64,000 nt of DNA from DATJHM01 sp963777355 (GCA_963777355.1 CAVZQK010000032.1:62001-126000), one strand, 5' to 3'. Counted from the stretch's first letter, positions 20,981 to 30,265 are shown. Made by a program: numbers and translations. The notes: generated from the letters alone by a model not told the origin.

Positions 20981-21922
20981 TCAGGCAGTCTGTGATGCGT
21001 TAAGAGCGGCAAAATCTACACCTGTGAGTTGGGTAGAGATCTCCCATAAACGCGCGGCGACTTCATGGTCATACTCTTTTTGTATCTCCTGAATCACCTT
21101 TGGCAGACCGCGCATCTGTGAGAATCCGCTCGGACCAACTACTTCGCCTCCCTGGATGCCTGGCGAGGTGGCAGCATACAATTGTGGCAAGGCACCCATA
21201 GAGGAACTCTGTGCTAAAACTGCTCCCATGACGTTCATGCCGAAACGATAGAGGGCCGGATCAGAGGCGGCACTAGTCGCCTGCAAGTTTGTACTGGCAT
21301 AACCAGGATGAGCGGCGACGCTGATCGTGCTGGCCCCAGCTTGCGCGAGACGATGCTGAAGCTCAAACGCAAAGAGGAGGTCAGCGGTCTTGCTCTGCCC
21401 ATACGCACCCCAACGCTTATAGTGCTGCTCGCCCTGAAGATCGTCAAAGTTCACTTTACCTGAGCGAGCAATGCTGGTAAGTGTGATAACGCGGCTCTTT
21501 AGCGTCGTTAGCAGCAATGGGAGAAGCTGGCCAGTAAGCGCGAAATGTCCGAGGTAGTTGACGGCAAACTGCATTTCAAAGCCATCTACGCTATCTCTCC
21601 TGGGAATAGCCATGACACCTGCATTATTGAAAAGCAGATCAAGTCGCTGGTAACGCTGCTGCACCTGGGCGGCGACGGACCGCACAGAGGCCAGCGAGGC
21701 CAGATCGAGCTGGATACTATCGATCAGGGCCTCTGGCGTGACGGCCTTGATACTGGTCTGGGCTTCGCTGGCTTTACCGAGATCGCGGCAGGCCATAATT
21801 ACACGAGCACCCTTAGCAACCAGAACGCGAGCAGTTTCAAGGCCGAGCCCACTATTTGCGCCGGTAATCAGGGCGATGCGGCCTTCTAAGTTGGGAATAG
21901 CGTCAGTTGTCCACTGGCTCAT
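20981..21922 (-). CDS. Short-chain dehydrogenase (retinol-dehydrogenase-like)
   Basis: 313 residues from the ATG at 21922, chosen because GGAAGGAATCG precedes it and the 36 residues upstream carry no fold. NAD(P)-binding GANSGLGLETARVL, NNAGVMAIP and the catalytic YGQSKTADLL are present; Ser in LTSIARSGK is the general catalytic serine. The subgroup resembles protochlorophyllide-reductase/retinol-dehydrogenase-like SDRs, with 300-plus residues. Substrate unknown. It is downstream of the epimerase gene on the same strand, with a 55-base gap. Confidence 0.85.
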   Translation of the reverse strand: MSQWTTDAIPNLEGRIALITGANSGLGLETARVLVAKGARVIMACRDLGKASEAQTSIKAVTPEALIDSIQLDLASLASVRSVAAQVQQRYQRLDLLFNNAGVMAIPRRDSVDGFEMQFAVNYLGHFALTGQLLPLLLTTLKSRVITLTSIARSGKVNFDDLQGEQHYKRWGAYGQSKTADLLFAFELQHRLAQAGASTISVAAHPGYASTNLQATSAASDPALYRFGMNVMGAVLAQSSSMGALPQLYAATSPGIQGGEVVGPSGFSQMRGLPKVIQEIQKEYDHEVAARLWEISTQLTGVDFAALNASQTA

Positions 21923-21977
21923 AAACGATTCCTTCCAATAAGACCAATAAGCAATTTTTGGTAAAATTCGATTCTGG

Positions 21978-22802
21978 TCAAGCAAAATATGGCAATTGTT
22001 TGAGCCAGGCAAGGTGCTGTGGCAAGGCAATTTCTGCGTCTTCTATCTCTGGATGCCAATGCTTCTCCCATTCAACGGAGACATACCCCTTGTAGCCAAG
22101 CTGCGCTAAAGCGGCGAGCTGTTCTTTGACGGGTACTTCCCCTTCTCCCACAAGGACAAGCTGCCAATCATTGCTATCCGCTCCCTTGCGGCGTGCATCT
22201 TTCACATGCACATGAGCAATACGCGCTCCCAGAGCTGCGACGACTTCCTGGGCACTCTCACCAACGCGGTAAGGATGGTGGCTATCCCAGAGGGCTGCAA
22301 TGTACGCTGAATCGACAGCATCCAGGACGCGAGCAACGCGGCGTGCTGAAGAGAAAGCATCATGCGTCTCCAGCGCTACAGTAATTTTTGCCTGCTCAGC
22401 ATGGGGCGCGACACGCTTCAATGCCTCGATAACCCAGGCATTCTCTTCCTCTTCTGTGGAGTGTGTATCAGCCGGGACAGGACCACCAAACACGCGGAGA
22501 ATGGGGACCTGGACCTCTTCCGCGAGGCGTATCCAATCTCCTAGATCGGCTTCCTGACGCTCTCTTTCCAGCGCATCGGGAATATTGAAACGGCAGGAGG
22601 TATCCAGGGCGCAAACATCCAGGCCGCGTGCCCTGCTCTCACGCACAACTTCCGCAACGCGCGCAGCATCCCGCACAGGATCAATAATCTGCCCATCCAA
22701 CAAGCGCAACTCCAGACCGTCATAGCCCATATGTACTGCGTGCTCTATAACCTGCTCGGCTGACCACTTAGGGCAACCAAGTGTACTAAATGCTACTTTC
22801 AT
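21978..22802 (-). CDS. Sugar phosphate isomerase/epimerase (TIM barrel)
   Basis: 274 residues from ATG 22802; GGAAAGAGGCACT lies before it. AP_endonuc_2-type TIM barrel: starts MKVAFSTLGCP, has YDGLELRLLDG in beta2, metal-ligand region VALETHDAF, LWDSHHPYR, HVHVKDARR and SVEWEKHWHPEIED near the end. The family binds divalent metal and isomerises ketoses or related sugars such as inosose. It shares strand with the downstream SDR, suggesting a small sugar-catabolic pair. Confidence 0.85.
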   Translation of the reverse strand: MKVAFSTLGCPKWSAEQVIEHAVHMGYDGLELRLLDGQIIDPVRDAARVAEVVRESRARGLDVCALDTSCRFNIPDALERERQEADLGDWIRLAEEVQVPILRVFGGPVPADTHSTEEEENAWVIEALKRVAPHAEQAKITVALETHDAFSSARRVARVLDAVDSAYIAALWDSHHPYRVGESAQEVVAALGARIAHVHVKDARRKGADSNDWQLVLVGEGEVPVKEQLAALAQLGYKGYVSVEWEKHWHPEIEDAEIALPQHLAWLKQLPYFA

Positions 22803-23082
22803 AGTGCCTCTTTCCGATGGTTTAAAACCAATCAATCAAGCATCACAATCAGGCGAGGACAAGCTCTACTCTATCACGATTGATAGTTCAAAACGTGTAC
22901 ATACATTTATTATGTCACATCCTTACCGCTTACTTCCGTGAAGATAGTATGGCTATCTTCTCTCTATGCAACGCTTTTCTATCCAGGCACGTGTTATATT
23001 GTAGAGGTATTTTTAATCCATCGAGAAACATTTCGATGAGGAATAGTACTTTCGCATAGAGGCGGTAAAAGAGGACAGGTTT

Positions 23083-24552
23083 ATGGGAATAGAGTATATA
23101 CATCTCTTTAGTGATACAACTAATTCTACATTTACATTTGGTGCTGGTTTTCATAATGTTGGACATGGGGTGTTACGGGCTTCGGACGAGATAACGATAG
23201 AAAAAATTGAAGCCCATTATGGTGAACGCTGTGGACATATTCCACTCAATGCAGAGCAGGCGTTTCTCCTGGTGGAGTCGCCTTCGCCCGCCGTTGAAGA
23301 GCAGGTGGCTTATTTAGCCCGGCTTTTTCAACGGGATCTACATGCCATCAGTTTTGCTGAATTGGCACAATTACAAGATGGACAACCGGGACAGAAGACG
23401 CTGGTCGTTCCTTATATTCGCGTCCCTGAAACTGAGCAGGCAATTCAGGCAGCCTTGAAAGATACAGAGGTCTGGGGATTGCCTCCGGACATGGTTGATC
23501 TTCTGAAGAACAAAGCTCGCTTTTACGAGTTCGCCGCCGAGCTGCAACTCCCTGGATTCCTGCTTCCTGAATATGTTATTGTCTCTGTTCATCATCTCTT
23601 ACCAGCGACACTTTCGCTGCTTCAGCAGATCGAAGCGCTCTATCAACAGGCCGGACTGGCGGCTGATTATCCACTAGGGGTAATGCTGCGGGGCGCAGAG
23701 TCCGATGGGAACTATGGTTGTAGTCTGCTGACAATGGAGGGCGCACAGATTACGATTGTGCAGGATGGAGATTCGCTCCATCCGATTACGGCAACAGACT
23801 GGGAAAGTGCGCTGACGATAGCCCAGAGTCATCTCCTTTCAACGATGAATACGGCCAAAGAAGAGCGCATCGTCGTCAGTCGTTTTCTGGATCTGGAAGA
23901 TTCACCGGGAATGTCGCTGGTCCTGCTCAATGGGCAGGTGGCTTCACTTGGCTGGAATGGTCAGTTACAGCTTGAGGGGAGCAAGGCGTGCGTGGGAACA
24001 AGTAGCTACCTCCCGAAAAATGCGTACCTGAGTCGTCTCCAGGAGAACGGCGAGGACGAGACCGAACGTTTCTTTACGAAGTTTTTGCAAGCGGCAGCGA
24101 CCAGGTGCCAGGTTGATTTCAATGAGATTCGCGGCATTGCCAATCTGGATATTATGCTGCCGGGGCCATTAGAGCGCCGTCTTCAACAGCAACTTCAGCG
24201 TCCTCAGCTCCCTTATCTTGCAGAATGTAACCCGCGTTGGACGAATTATACCGATGCGATTCTCACGGTTCTGTACGCCAGCCAGCGTGTACCAACCGTT
24301 GCCGCAATGCGCGATGTTATTCGCGAGGGCATCTTCACAATTGATAAGCATCTGCTGCCCACACATCTCGATCCGGCCCTGGTCCGCACAGGCCTGAGCG
24401 AGCAAGATGAGGCGTTAAGTCAGTCAGGCATTAGAATCATTAGCCGCATGACGCACAATCCGATGGGGCTTATCTTAATCGGCGAGAGCGCACAGGCCCG
24501 TCAAGAACTTGATAGGATTGTCAATGAGCTGGCTAACCAGACGGTAGAGTAG
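23083..24552 (+). CDS. ATP-grasp domain protein
   Basis: 489 residues, ATG after AAGAGGACAGGTTT. The N-terminal 100 residues are a pre-ATP-grasp fold. The KNKARFYEFAAELQLPGFLLPEY segment around residues 147-168 is the usual ATP-grasp nucleotide-site start. Later, LPYLAECNPRWTNYTDA (about 380) has the Glu and Asn of the metal site in the form ExNPR. The C-terminus has MGLILIGES. ATP-grasp enzymes ligate carboxylates to amines or thiols. No adjacent carrier, radical-SAM or peptide gene is visible, so the product is unknown. It is divergent to the epimerase gene. Confidence 0.75.
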   Translation: MGIEYIHLFSDTTNSTFTFGAGFHNVGHGVLRASDEITIEKIEAHYGERCGHIPLNAEQAFLLVESPSPAVEEQVAYLARLFQRDLHAISFAELAQLQDGQPGQKTLVVPYIRVPETEQAIQAALKDTEVWGLPPDMVDLLKNKARFYEFAAELQLPGFLLPEYVIVSVHHLLPATLSLLQQIEALYQQAGLAADYPLGVMLRGAESDGNYGCSLLTMEGAQITIVQDGDSLHPITATDWESALTIAQSHLLSTMNTAKEERIVVSRFLDLEDSPGMSLVLLNGQVASLGWNGQLQLEGSKACVGTSSYLPKNAYLSRLQENGEDETERFFTKFLQAAATRCQVDFNEIRGIANLDIMLPGPLERRLQQQLQRPQLPYLAECNPRWTNYTDAILTVLYASQRVPTVAAMRDVIREGIFTIDKHLLPTHLDPALVRTGLSEQDEALSQSGIRIISRMTHNPMGLILIGESAQARQELDRIVNELANQTVE

Positions 24553-24575
24553 GCAAGACAGCCACTCTACCCGTC
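24542..24575. terminator. Imperfect hairpin between convergent genes
   Basis: CGGTAGAGT near 24542-24550 pairs with ACTCTACCCG near 24564-24573. It overlaps the stop of the ATP-grasp gene and precedes the end of the DUF3291 gene on the other strand. T-runs are poor. Confidence 0.4.
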
Positions 24576-24582
24576 AACAAAA

Positions 24583-25077
24583 TCATACCTGGCAGAAGTC
24601 TGGTTGTTGCGTCAGCGGGGCGTTACTGGCGTCCGGAGCGGGAAAGGGCTTTTTCAGAGAAAATGCGTGGGCCGATTCGCCATGCACACGCAGATGCTCC
24701 AGGCGCTCTTTGGCCTCCTTAACCGCAGGAATATGCCCCTGCGGCACCCACCAGAGCGTCGTATAGGGACCATCGAAACGTTGGAACCAGCGCCGCCGCT
24801 GTTTCAAAAACTCACGATGCAAACCCTCGCTTGCATAGACATACGAGGAATACGCGTCCAAAGAGGCCCAGACTGACATATTGAAAAGTATCAATTCATC
24901 TTCATAGGGCTGAAGAGAAGTAGCATCGCCCGCTGATGTTTGCAGACGCCAGATAAAGCCAGGACTCGCATCTGCCAGAGCGTTCACGGGAGCAAGTCCG
25001 GCGACGAAATCCGCCATCAGTGGGTCATGGAGGGGTGCTACCATACGGGCGATATTTACTTGCGCGAGATAGTACAT
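24583..25077 (-). CDS. DUF3291 protein
   Basis: 164 residues. AAGGGAAAAAGC precedes the ATG. The DUF3291 pattern is clear: LAQVNIARMVAPLHDPLMADF, PGFIWRLQTSAGD, LFNMSVWASLDAYSSYVY, HREFLKQRRRWF and TTLWWVPQGHIPAVKEA. The fold is probably an antibiotic-biosynthesis-monooxygenase-like ferredoxin sandwich. It follows the SDR at 25113 on the same strand with a 35-base gap, so the two are probably co-transcribed. Function unknown. Confidence 0.88.
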   Translation of the reverse strand: MYYLAQVNIARMVAPLHDPLMADFVAGLAPVNALADASPGFIWRLQTSAGDATSLQPYEDELILFNMSVWASLDAYSSYVYASEGLHREFLKQRRRWFQRFDGPYTTLWWVPQGHIPAVKEAKERLEHLRVHGESAHAFSLKKPFPAPDASNAPLTQQPDFCQV

Positions 25078-25112
25078 GCTTTTTCCCTTCTGATTGTTCT
25101 AATGTGAGATGC

Positions 25113-25940
25113 TTAGACACCACTAAACGCTGAAAATCCGCCATCGACAGGAATCACTGTTCCAGTCACAAAGGTTGAAGCGGGACTTACCAGCCATAAG
25201 AGCGTGCCAACCAGGTCATCTGGTACGCCGAAGCGGCTCATCGGTGTATGATTCAAAATAGCCTGTCCTCGTGCAGTTAGAGCACCTGTCTCAGCTTCTG
25301 TCAGCAAGAAACGATTCTGCTCTGTGAGGAAAAATCCGGGGGCAATGGCGTTTACGCGGATGTGAGAGCTATATTCCTGGGCCATATGCACAGCCAGCCA
25401 TTGGGTAAAATTGGCAATCGCGGCTTTTGCGGCACTATAAGCAGGGATGCGTGTCAAAGGGCGTACAGCATTCATCGAGGCAATATTCACAATACAGCCC
25501 GATCCCTTCTTCGTCATACCCTGTCCAAATACTTGCGAGGAGAGAAACGTCCCGGTGAAATTCAGTCTGAAAACCCTGTCTACCGCTTGCTCATCCAGGT
25601 CAAAGAAGGATCGCTCCGCATTCGTCGATGCAAGCGGCTGGTTGCCACCAGCACCATTGATCAAAATATCTACCGGACCGAAACTGCTCAAGATCTTTTC
25701 ATGGGCCTGCTCAAGCGCGGCGCGATCCATTACATCACAACCAATCCCGATAGCATCACCGCCCGCCGCCCGTATCGCCTCAACCACCTTAGCCGCAGAA
25801 GTATCATGCAGACTCATCACAGCAACCCGCGCCCCCGCATCCGCCAGCGCCAGCGCCAGCGCGCTCCCCAGCACCCCGCCTCCCCCGGTGATAACGGCAG
25901 TCTGCCCTCGTATAGTAAAAAGTGAGTCATGATTTGGCAT
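25113..25940 (-). CDS. SDR oxidoreductase, mannonate-oxidoreductase-like
   Basis: 275 residues. NAD-binding ITGGGGVLGSALALAL, NGAGGNQPLAS, catalytic Ser in NIASMNAV and YSAAKAAIANF, and the C-terminal VTGTVIPVDGGFSAFSGV are all present. The NGAGGNQP motif and length resemble the SDR-type D-mannonate oxidoreductases of Bacillus, which act in glucuronate breakdown; that specificity is inference. It is the first gene of a pair with DUF3291. Confidence 0.85.
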   Translation of the reverse strand: MPNHDSLFTIRGQTAVITGGGGVLGSALALALADAGARVAVMSLHDTSAAKVVEAIRAAGGDAIGIGCDVMDRAALEQAHEKILSSFGPVDILINGAGGNQPLASTNAERSFFDLDEQAVDRVFRLNFTGTFLSSQVFGQGMTKKGSGCIVNIASMNAVRPLTRIPAYSAAKAAIANFTQWLAVHMAQEYSSHIRVNAIAPGFFLTEQNRFLLTEAETGALTARGQAILNHTPMSRFGVPDDLVGTLLWLVSPASTFVTGTVIPVDGGFSAFSGV

Positions 25941-26074
25941 AAGCTAATACTCTCATTTCTTCAGTCGCTCAAGTAGTTATTGCTATTATGTCACCAATTC
26001 GCGTAGTTCCTCACTATATTGGGGTTGTACTCCACTTAAAAGCATAGTATCTTATTACAGGACAAAGTTCAACT

Positions 26075-26128
26075 GTGAACGACCACTGAGCTAAAGACTC
26101 AGTGGCTTCGTGAGAAGCCTACGTTCAC
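26075..26128. other. Three-way-junction fold (two hairpins inside an outer stem)
   Basis: Outer stem GTGAACG (26075-26081) pairs with CGTTCAC (26122-26128). Between them, CCACTGAG (26083-26090) pairs with CTCAGTGG (26098-26105), and CTTC (26106-26109) pairs with GAAG (26114-26117). The whole is 54 bases and occurs in a gene-poor stretch beside IS debris. It could be an IS end, a structured RNA or a remnant. I see no matching transposase beside it. Confidence 0.55.
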
Positions 26129-26514
26129 CAGACTCAGCCGCAGAAATGCGCGCTCCGTTAGATTGGTCATGATACCCTCGGTTGACGCATCAGACCGTCG
26201 CTCTATCGTTTGGAGTTAAGTAGGCTTGAGGAAAGGGCCGGTGCTCCAAGCGCAAAAGCCTTTCTAACGTTGTCGAGATGAAGTCGGATTCTCTTCGTGG
26301 TCACAGTGAAGAGATACGCATCACCTGCGCAAGCAGAGTTTCTTGAGTCAATGGATCTGCTCTTGCTCGAAAGAACAAGAGTGGGTCCGGCGATTCATTG
26401 ACGAAGCTGAAGACGCGCGTGGTTTTCTCGCCAAACATGGATAAATGCCGCAGCAGATTTATGTCTATACGAAATTTATAGGTAACTGACTGCTTAGCTG
26501 ACAGCACGAGCACC

Positions 26515-26699
26515 ATGAGCCAGGCAATCCGGAAAGTTGGTTGGACGCGCAAAAAGAAGACCTTAGGGCGGCGGAACGAGGCGAAGAAGCGCAAGCCGAA
26601 TGGCGTGAGCAATGGACACGCCTTGATGCTACCAAACTGGTCGTTATCGATGAATGTGGCAATCCATTGCTCAAGCATTACAGACGGTGAGAGCACAGA
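26515..26699 (+). pseudogene. IS630-family transposase remnant
   Basis: One frame reads MSQAIRKVGWTRKKKTLG and the next reads RAAERGEEAQAEWREQ, then LDATKLVVIDECGN to a stop at 26697-26699. This is the IS630 N-terminal HTH end followed by the first-Asp region (VVIDE). It is broken by a frame change near 26570 and by loss of both ends. The AraC regulator starts 94 bases later. Confidence 0.7.
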
Positions 26700-26792
26700 A
26701 TGCACAAGGCTGGTTTCGACATTGCGGGTATTTCTCCGCCGCAGAGAAGCTGGCTGGGAGGGATTGATGGGTCAAATGAGGAGCAACTGCTT

Positions 26793-27611
26793 ATGAGCAT
26801 CTACTCTACCTATGTGCCACGAGCGCCTCTCGCCGATTTTGTCGAGAGCCTCTGGTTGTATGAAAGCACGACTCCGCTTCTGCACGCCAGAGAACGTCGC
26901 TTGCCAAATGGCTCGGTTGAGCTAGTCATCAACTTGCGTGAAGATGTGGTAAGCGTTTATGACCGACAGGATGCCAACAAGCTCCACAGCTTTCGCGCGG
27001 GTGTGATCAGCGGACCGTATTCCACCTTCTTCGTCATTGATACGAGTTGCCTGTCCTCAATGATCGGTGTGGCTTTTAAGCCGGGGGGAGCTGCCCCGTT
27101 TCTCCCTGTACCTACAGATGAACTGCAGAACAAGCATGTTTCTTTGGAAACGCTGTGGGGATTACCAGCTCTTGAGCTGCGAGATCGCTTGACTTCCGTT
27201 GATGCCCCGCAGACACGTTTCTCCATCCTTGAGCAATGGCTCCTGACGCGAGCAAAACGACCGCTACTCTGGCGGCCCGCACTGACCTTCGCGCTCGGCT
27301 CCCTTCAGACCACACAGACCATTTCCGAGGTTGTTGAGCAGACGGGCCTCAGTTCGCGGCATTTTATCCAGATCTTTCATGAAGCTGTTGGGCTGACGCC
27401 GAAACAATTCGCTCGTGTCAACCGTTTTCAAGAGGTGCTGCGTCTGGTCGAAAAGGGGGAGCAGATCGTTTGGGCAGAGATTGCTTTGAGCTGTGGATAC
27501 TATGATCAGGCGCATTTTATCCATGATTTTCAAGCGTTTTGCGGACTGACACCGCGCACCTATCTTGCACAACGGGGCGAGTTTCGCAGTCATGTTCCGC
27601 TTCTCGACTGA
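26793..27611 (+). CDS. AraC-family transcription regulator
   Basis: 272 residues from ATG 26793, chosen because GAGGAG sits at 26778-26783 and the N-terminal domain starts YVPRAPLADFVESLWLYE. This N-terminal domain resembles DUF6597-type sensor domains (RLPNGSVELVINL, FKPGGAAPFL). The C-terminal two HTH units are at about 180-265: ISEVVEQTGLSSRHFIQIF and IALSCGYYDQAHFIHDFQAFCGLTP. It likely activates a stress or detoxification gene; the VOC protein gene 140 bases downstream is a candidate target or partner. Confidence 0.88.
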   Translation: MSIYSTYVPRAPLADFVESLWLYESTTPLLHARERRLPNGSVELVINLREDVVSVYDRQDANKLHSFRAGVISGPYSTFFVIDTSCLSSMIGVAFKPGGAAPFLPVPTDELQNKHVSLETLWGLPALELRDRLTSVDAPQTRFSILEQWLLTRAKRPLLWRPALTFALGSLQTTQTISEVVEQTGLSSRHFIQIFHEAVGLTPKQFARVNRFQEVLRLVEKGEQIVWAEIALSCGYYDQAHFIHDFQAFCGLTPRTYLAQRGEFRSHVPLLD

Positions 27612-27751
27612 GGTCATATTTTTACAAGACAGATCACTGCCTGTTGACTTACCATAGATTGGCGGAGAGAGAAACAAGCCAGAACACTCCACTGAGCTTC
27701 TGGTTACATGGAAGGATATCTCTGCACGTTCTGTGAGAGAAGGAGAATATC

Positions 27752-28144
27752 ATGGCAATGAAAACCCCACCGGAAGGCTATCACACCATTACGCCCTACC
27801 TGACACTTCGAGAGGTAGAAGCGCTGGTTGCATTTGTCAAAGGCGTGTTTGGAGCCAAAGAGCGCTCCCATGGGCCTGGGGACGCAGGTGGCTTGCATGT
27901 AGAGCTCATACTTGGTGATTCCATGCTCATGATCGGCGGTGGTCCCACCCTCGAAGAACCGATGACCGCCATGCTCCATGTCTACGTGGAGGATGTCGAC
28001 GCGGTCTATCAGCGCGCCATCGAGGCCGGGGCATCTGTGCTAATGCAGCCAACAGTGCGTTCACATGGAGATCGTATGGCAGGTGTGAAAGACCCATTTG
28101 GCAATGAATGGTATATTGCGACGCCTATTGCGAACGTATCATAG
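27752..28144 (+). CDS. VOC-family (PhnB-like glyoxalase-fold) protein
   Basis: 130 residues, GAGAAGGAGAATATC before ATG. It has TITPYLTLREVEALVAFVKGVFGA, AMLHVYVEDVDAVYQRAIEAGA and VKDPFGNEWYIAT, the PhnB/DUF899-like vicinal-oxygen-chelate pattern. Such proteins bind a metal and act on or sequester small toxic molecules. A strong terminator follows directly. The AraC gene upstream may control it. Confidence 0.87.
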   Translation: MAMKTPPEGYHTITPYLTLREVEALVAFVKGVFGAKERSHGPGDAGGLHVELILGDSMLMIGGGPTLEEPMTAMLHVYVEDVDAVYQRAIEAGASVLMQPTVRSHGDRMAGVKDPFGNEWYIATPIANVS

Positions 28145-28161
28145 ACCTGGCGGCGAATGGC

Positions 28162-28205
28162 AAAGCCGGGTGGCGAAATTTCAAACTTTGCCACCCGGCT
28201 TTTTG
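28162..28205 (+). terminator. Strong intrinsic terminator
   Basis: AAAGCCGGGTGGC (28162-28174) pairs perfectly with GCCACCCGGCTTT (28190-28202), followed by TTT. The stem is 13 bp and very GC-rich. It ends the AraC/VOC transcript. Confidence 0.92.
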
Positions 28206-28363
28206 CATGGGCCGTCTCTGCTCCTTTTATTTCACCGGTGTTCCCCGACATCTCCTACTGGATGAGACAGCTCCAAACGACACAATAGCTCAAGCTTTTT
28301 ACCAGATGCTGTAGGGTTCACAACTCTTCTGCTCTGAACACATTTCATATTCGCCTTACAGGC

Positions 28364-28861
28364 TTACTGCTTCTCCAACCATTGCCGAATTAGTCCACCG
28401 TGCTCTTTATAATGTTCCGAAGTGTTGCCCAGGGTATAGGCTCCCGCAGTCACGTCATTGTTGTACCAGGGGAAGGGAGCATTGAGGGCCCCCCAACTGA
28501 GAGACTCTGTAGCCGCCATAACACGTTGATAGGATGTGCGAAACCTTGCGAGCACCTCTGGCAGAGGTTGGTCTTTGAATTGTTGATAGTAATATTCGTT
28601 TTGGGCATCTTCATCTTCAAGGCCTGGTGTAGGATCGGGTGGCTCTACTCCATTGAGTACTCCCTGGAGTCGGGTTGTCTGGTAATCTTGCCAGACAGTG
28701 AGATGAGCTAGATTATCCTTGACAGACCAGATTCCATTCACTCCTGGGATTGTCATCTGTTCTTCTTTTAAAGAAGCCAGTAGAGCCTCGAAGCGTTCAT
28801 ACTCAGCCTGGATGTGGCTCAATAATTCAGCTTTATTGGCGGGTTGAAATGGTTCTGACAT
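28364..28861 (-). CDS. ClbS/DfsB-type DinB-fold protein
   Basis: 165 residues from ATG 28861, where CAGAGGAGATTGATC supplies the ribosome-binding site. It has NKAELLSHIQAEYERFEALL, GIWSVKDNLAHLTVWQDY and, at the end, NTSEHYKEHGGLIRQWLEKQ; these His positions fit the four-helix metal-binding DinB/ClbS fold. It is paralogous to the frame-broken gene at 10070-10550. Confidence 0.85.
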   Translation of the reverse strand: MSEPFQPANKAELLSHIQAEYERFEALLASLKEEQMTIPGVNGIWSVKDNLAHLTVWQDYQTTRLQGVLNGVEPPDPTPGLEDEDAQNEYYYQQFKDQPLPEVLARFRTSYQRVMAATESLSWGALNAPFPWYNNDVTAGAYTLGNTSEHYKEHGGLIRQWLEKQ

Positions 28862-29104
28862 GATCAATCTCCTCTGTTGCTGGTAACTATTTTTCCTCAT
28901 TATCTAACCAAAAGAGGTAAGGAACCGTCCTGATTTGTAAATTACTCGTAAATATGCAAAATATCATGATACATCATAGTATAAAGAGCCATATTCTCAT
29001 TATTTGCCAGCAATGAGGTTGGATAAAAACCAGGAAAAGTGCGAGTGAGCCTGAATAAGAAAGATCCAGAACGCAAAAAAAGGTCCTTTTCCCTGGCGTC
29101 AATC

Positions 29105-29159
29105 TTGACAAAGCTTTTCTTGCCATGCTAATATCTGACTAGCCAACTAGGATATTAGC
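29105..29159 (+). promoter_or_regulatory. Sigma-A-type promoter with an inverted-repeat operator, upstream of the ZIP gene
   Basis: TTGACA (29105-29110), 18 bases, then TAATAT (29129-29134) makes a good promoter. The inverted repeat GCTAATATC (29127-29135) and GATATTAGC (29151-29159), separated by 15 bases, covers the -10 box and the start site. That position favours a repressor. The next gene downstream is a metal transporter, so a metal-dependent repressor (MntR, Fur or Zur type) is a reasonable guess, but the sequence does not match any box I can name with confidence. Confidence 0.7.
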
Positions 29160-29308
29160 ATTACCTAACCTCTCCTGCGCAGGCACAACTAATATCCCTT
29201 CTGATTTTATGTTAATGATTGATGCTCGTGTGGATGAAGACGCCGAGGTCAGGTGCTTCTCTCTCCAGGAAAAAATCTTTGGAGGAGCAGTGAAAGGATC
29301 TATTTACC

Positions 29309-30238
29309 GTGGCTACTGGAACGCTTTTCTTGTTAGGAGCTTTCGCGGGCCTGACAATTTATCTCGGCCTGCCATTCGCTTTCCTAAAACGTCTCCCCCA
29401 GGCAACGAAACTTTTCTTGAATATGCTGGCAACTGGCATTCTGATTTTTCTCTTCTATGATGTCATTGGCAAAGCAACCGAACCAATCAACAACTTAATA
29501 GGAGAGCTGAGCACACACCGCCAGGGCGCACCCGAACTCTTCTTTGATGTCCTGCTCGTTATTGTCGGCCTGATTCTTGGTCTGATTGGTCTGGTAACTT
29601 TCCAGAAATGGTTTTTGCGCCGTATCCGCAACCGGACCATCACAGAAGTTGTAGCGGAAGAGGTACGACAAAGCAGTTCAACCCGTGTGGAACGCGGCAA
29701 CGTCGAGCGCAATGGTTCTGGCTCAGGCGCGTCCGCCGTCGCGATAGCCGAGGCGGTGGTTGCCACACCCGTTTCCCAGGAGCCACCCGCCCATATGCTG
29801 GCCTTTCTGATTGCCGTCGGCATCGGACTTCATAATCTTTCAGAAGGACTGGCTATCGGCCAATCGGCGGCGGCAGGAGCATTGCAGCTTGCGACAGTTC
29901 TGCTCATCGGCTTTGGACTCCACAATATGACCGAAGGCTTCGGCATCGCAGGTCCCTTGACCGGACAAAAAGTGACCTGGAAATTTATTCTGCTCCTGGG
30001 TCTTATCGGTGGTGGTCCGACTTTCATAGGCACCGTTATAGGCACCGTTTTCCATTCAACAGAGCTCTTTATCTTCTGCCTGGCCCTCGCGGCGGGCGCG
30101 ATTCTGTATGTGGTTATCGAGTTGATTGGCGGGGCACGGCGCTATAAAGATATGCAGCAGTTGATGATGTGGGGCCTGCTCGCAGGCTTTCTGCTTGGCT
30201 ACCTCTCTGATCTACTTGTCACTTATGCAGGTGCATAA
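29309..30238 (+). CDS. ZIP-family divalent metal transporter
   Basis: 309 residues, GTG start after AAAGGATC. About seven or eight membrane segments with the two ZIP signature helices: GIGLHNLSEGLAIG (about residue 172) and FGLHNMTEGFGIAGP (about 200). In ZIP proteins these His, Asn and Glu residues form the binuclear transport site. A hydrophilic loop at about 100-150 holds the TM3-TM4 variable region. It should take up or release Zn, Fe or Mn. The promoter at 29105-29159 lies 150 bases upstream; the small protein at 30266 may be in the same transcript. Confidence 0.88.
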   Translation: MATGTLFLLGAFAGLTIYLGLPFAFLKRLPQATKLFLNMLATGILIFLFYDVIGKATEPINNLIGELSTHRQGAPELFFDVLLVIVGLILGLIGLVTFQKWFLRRIRNRTITEVVAEEVRQSSSTRVERGNVERNGSGSGASAVAIAEAVVATPVSQEPPAHMLAFLIAVGIGLHNLSEGLAIGQSAAAGALQLATVLLIGFGLHNMTEGFGIAGPLTGQKVTWKFILLLGLIGGGPTFIGTVIGTVFHSTELFIFCLALAAGAILYVVIELIGGARRYKDMQQLMMWGLLAGFLLGYLSDLLVTYAGA

Positions 30239-30265
30239 ACGTGTTCTTTTGAGGAGGGACTATAG

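Noticed and set aside
26301..26705. A minus-strand frame of 134 residues
   Set aside because: The plus strand gives recognisable IS630 sequence over the same bases; the minus frame has no ribosome-binding site or family.
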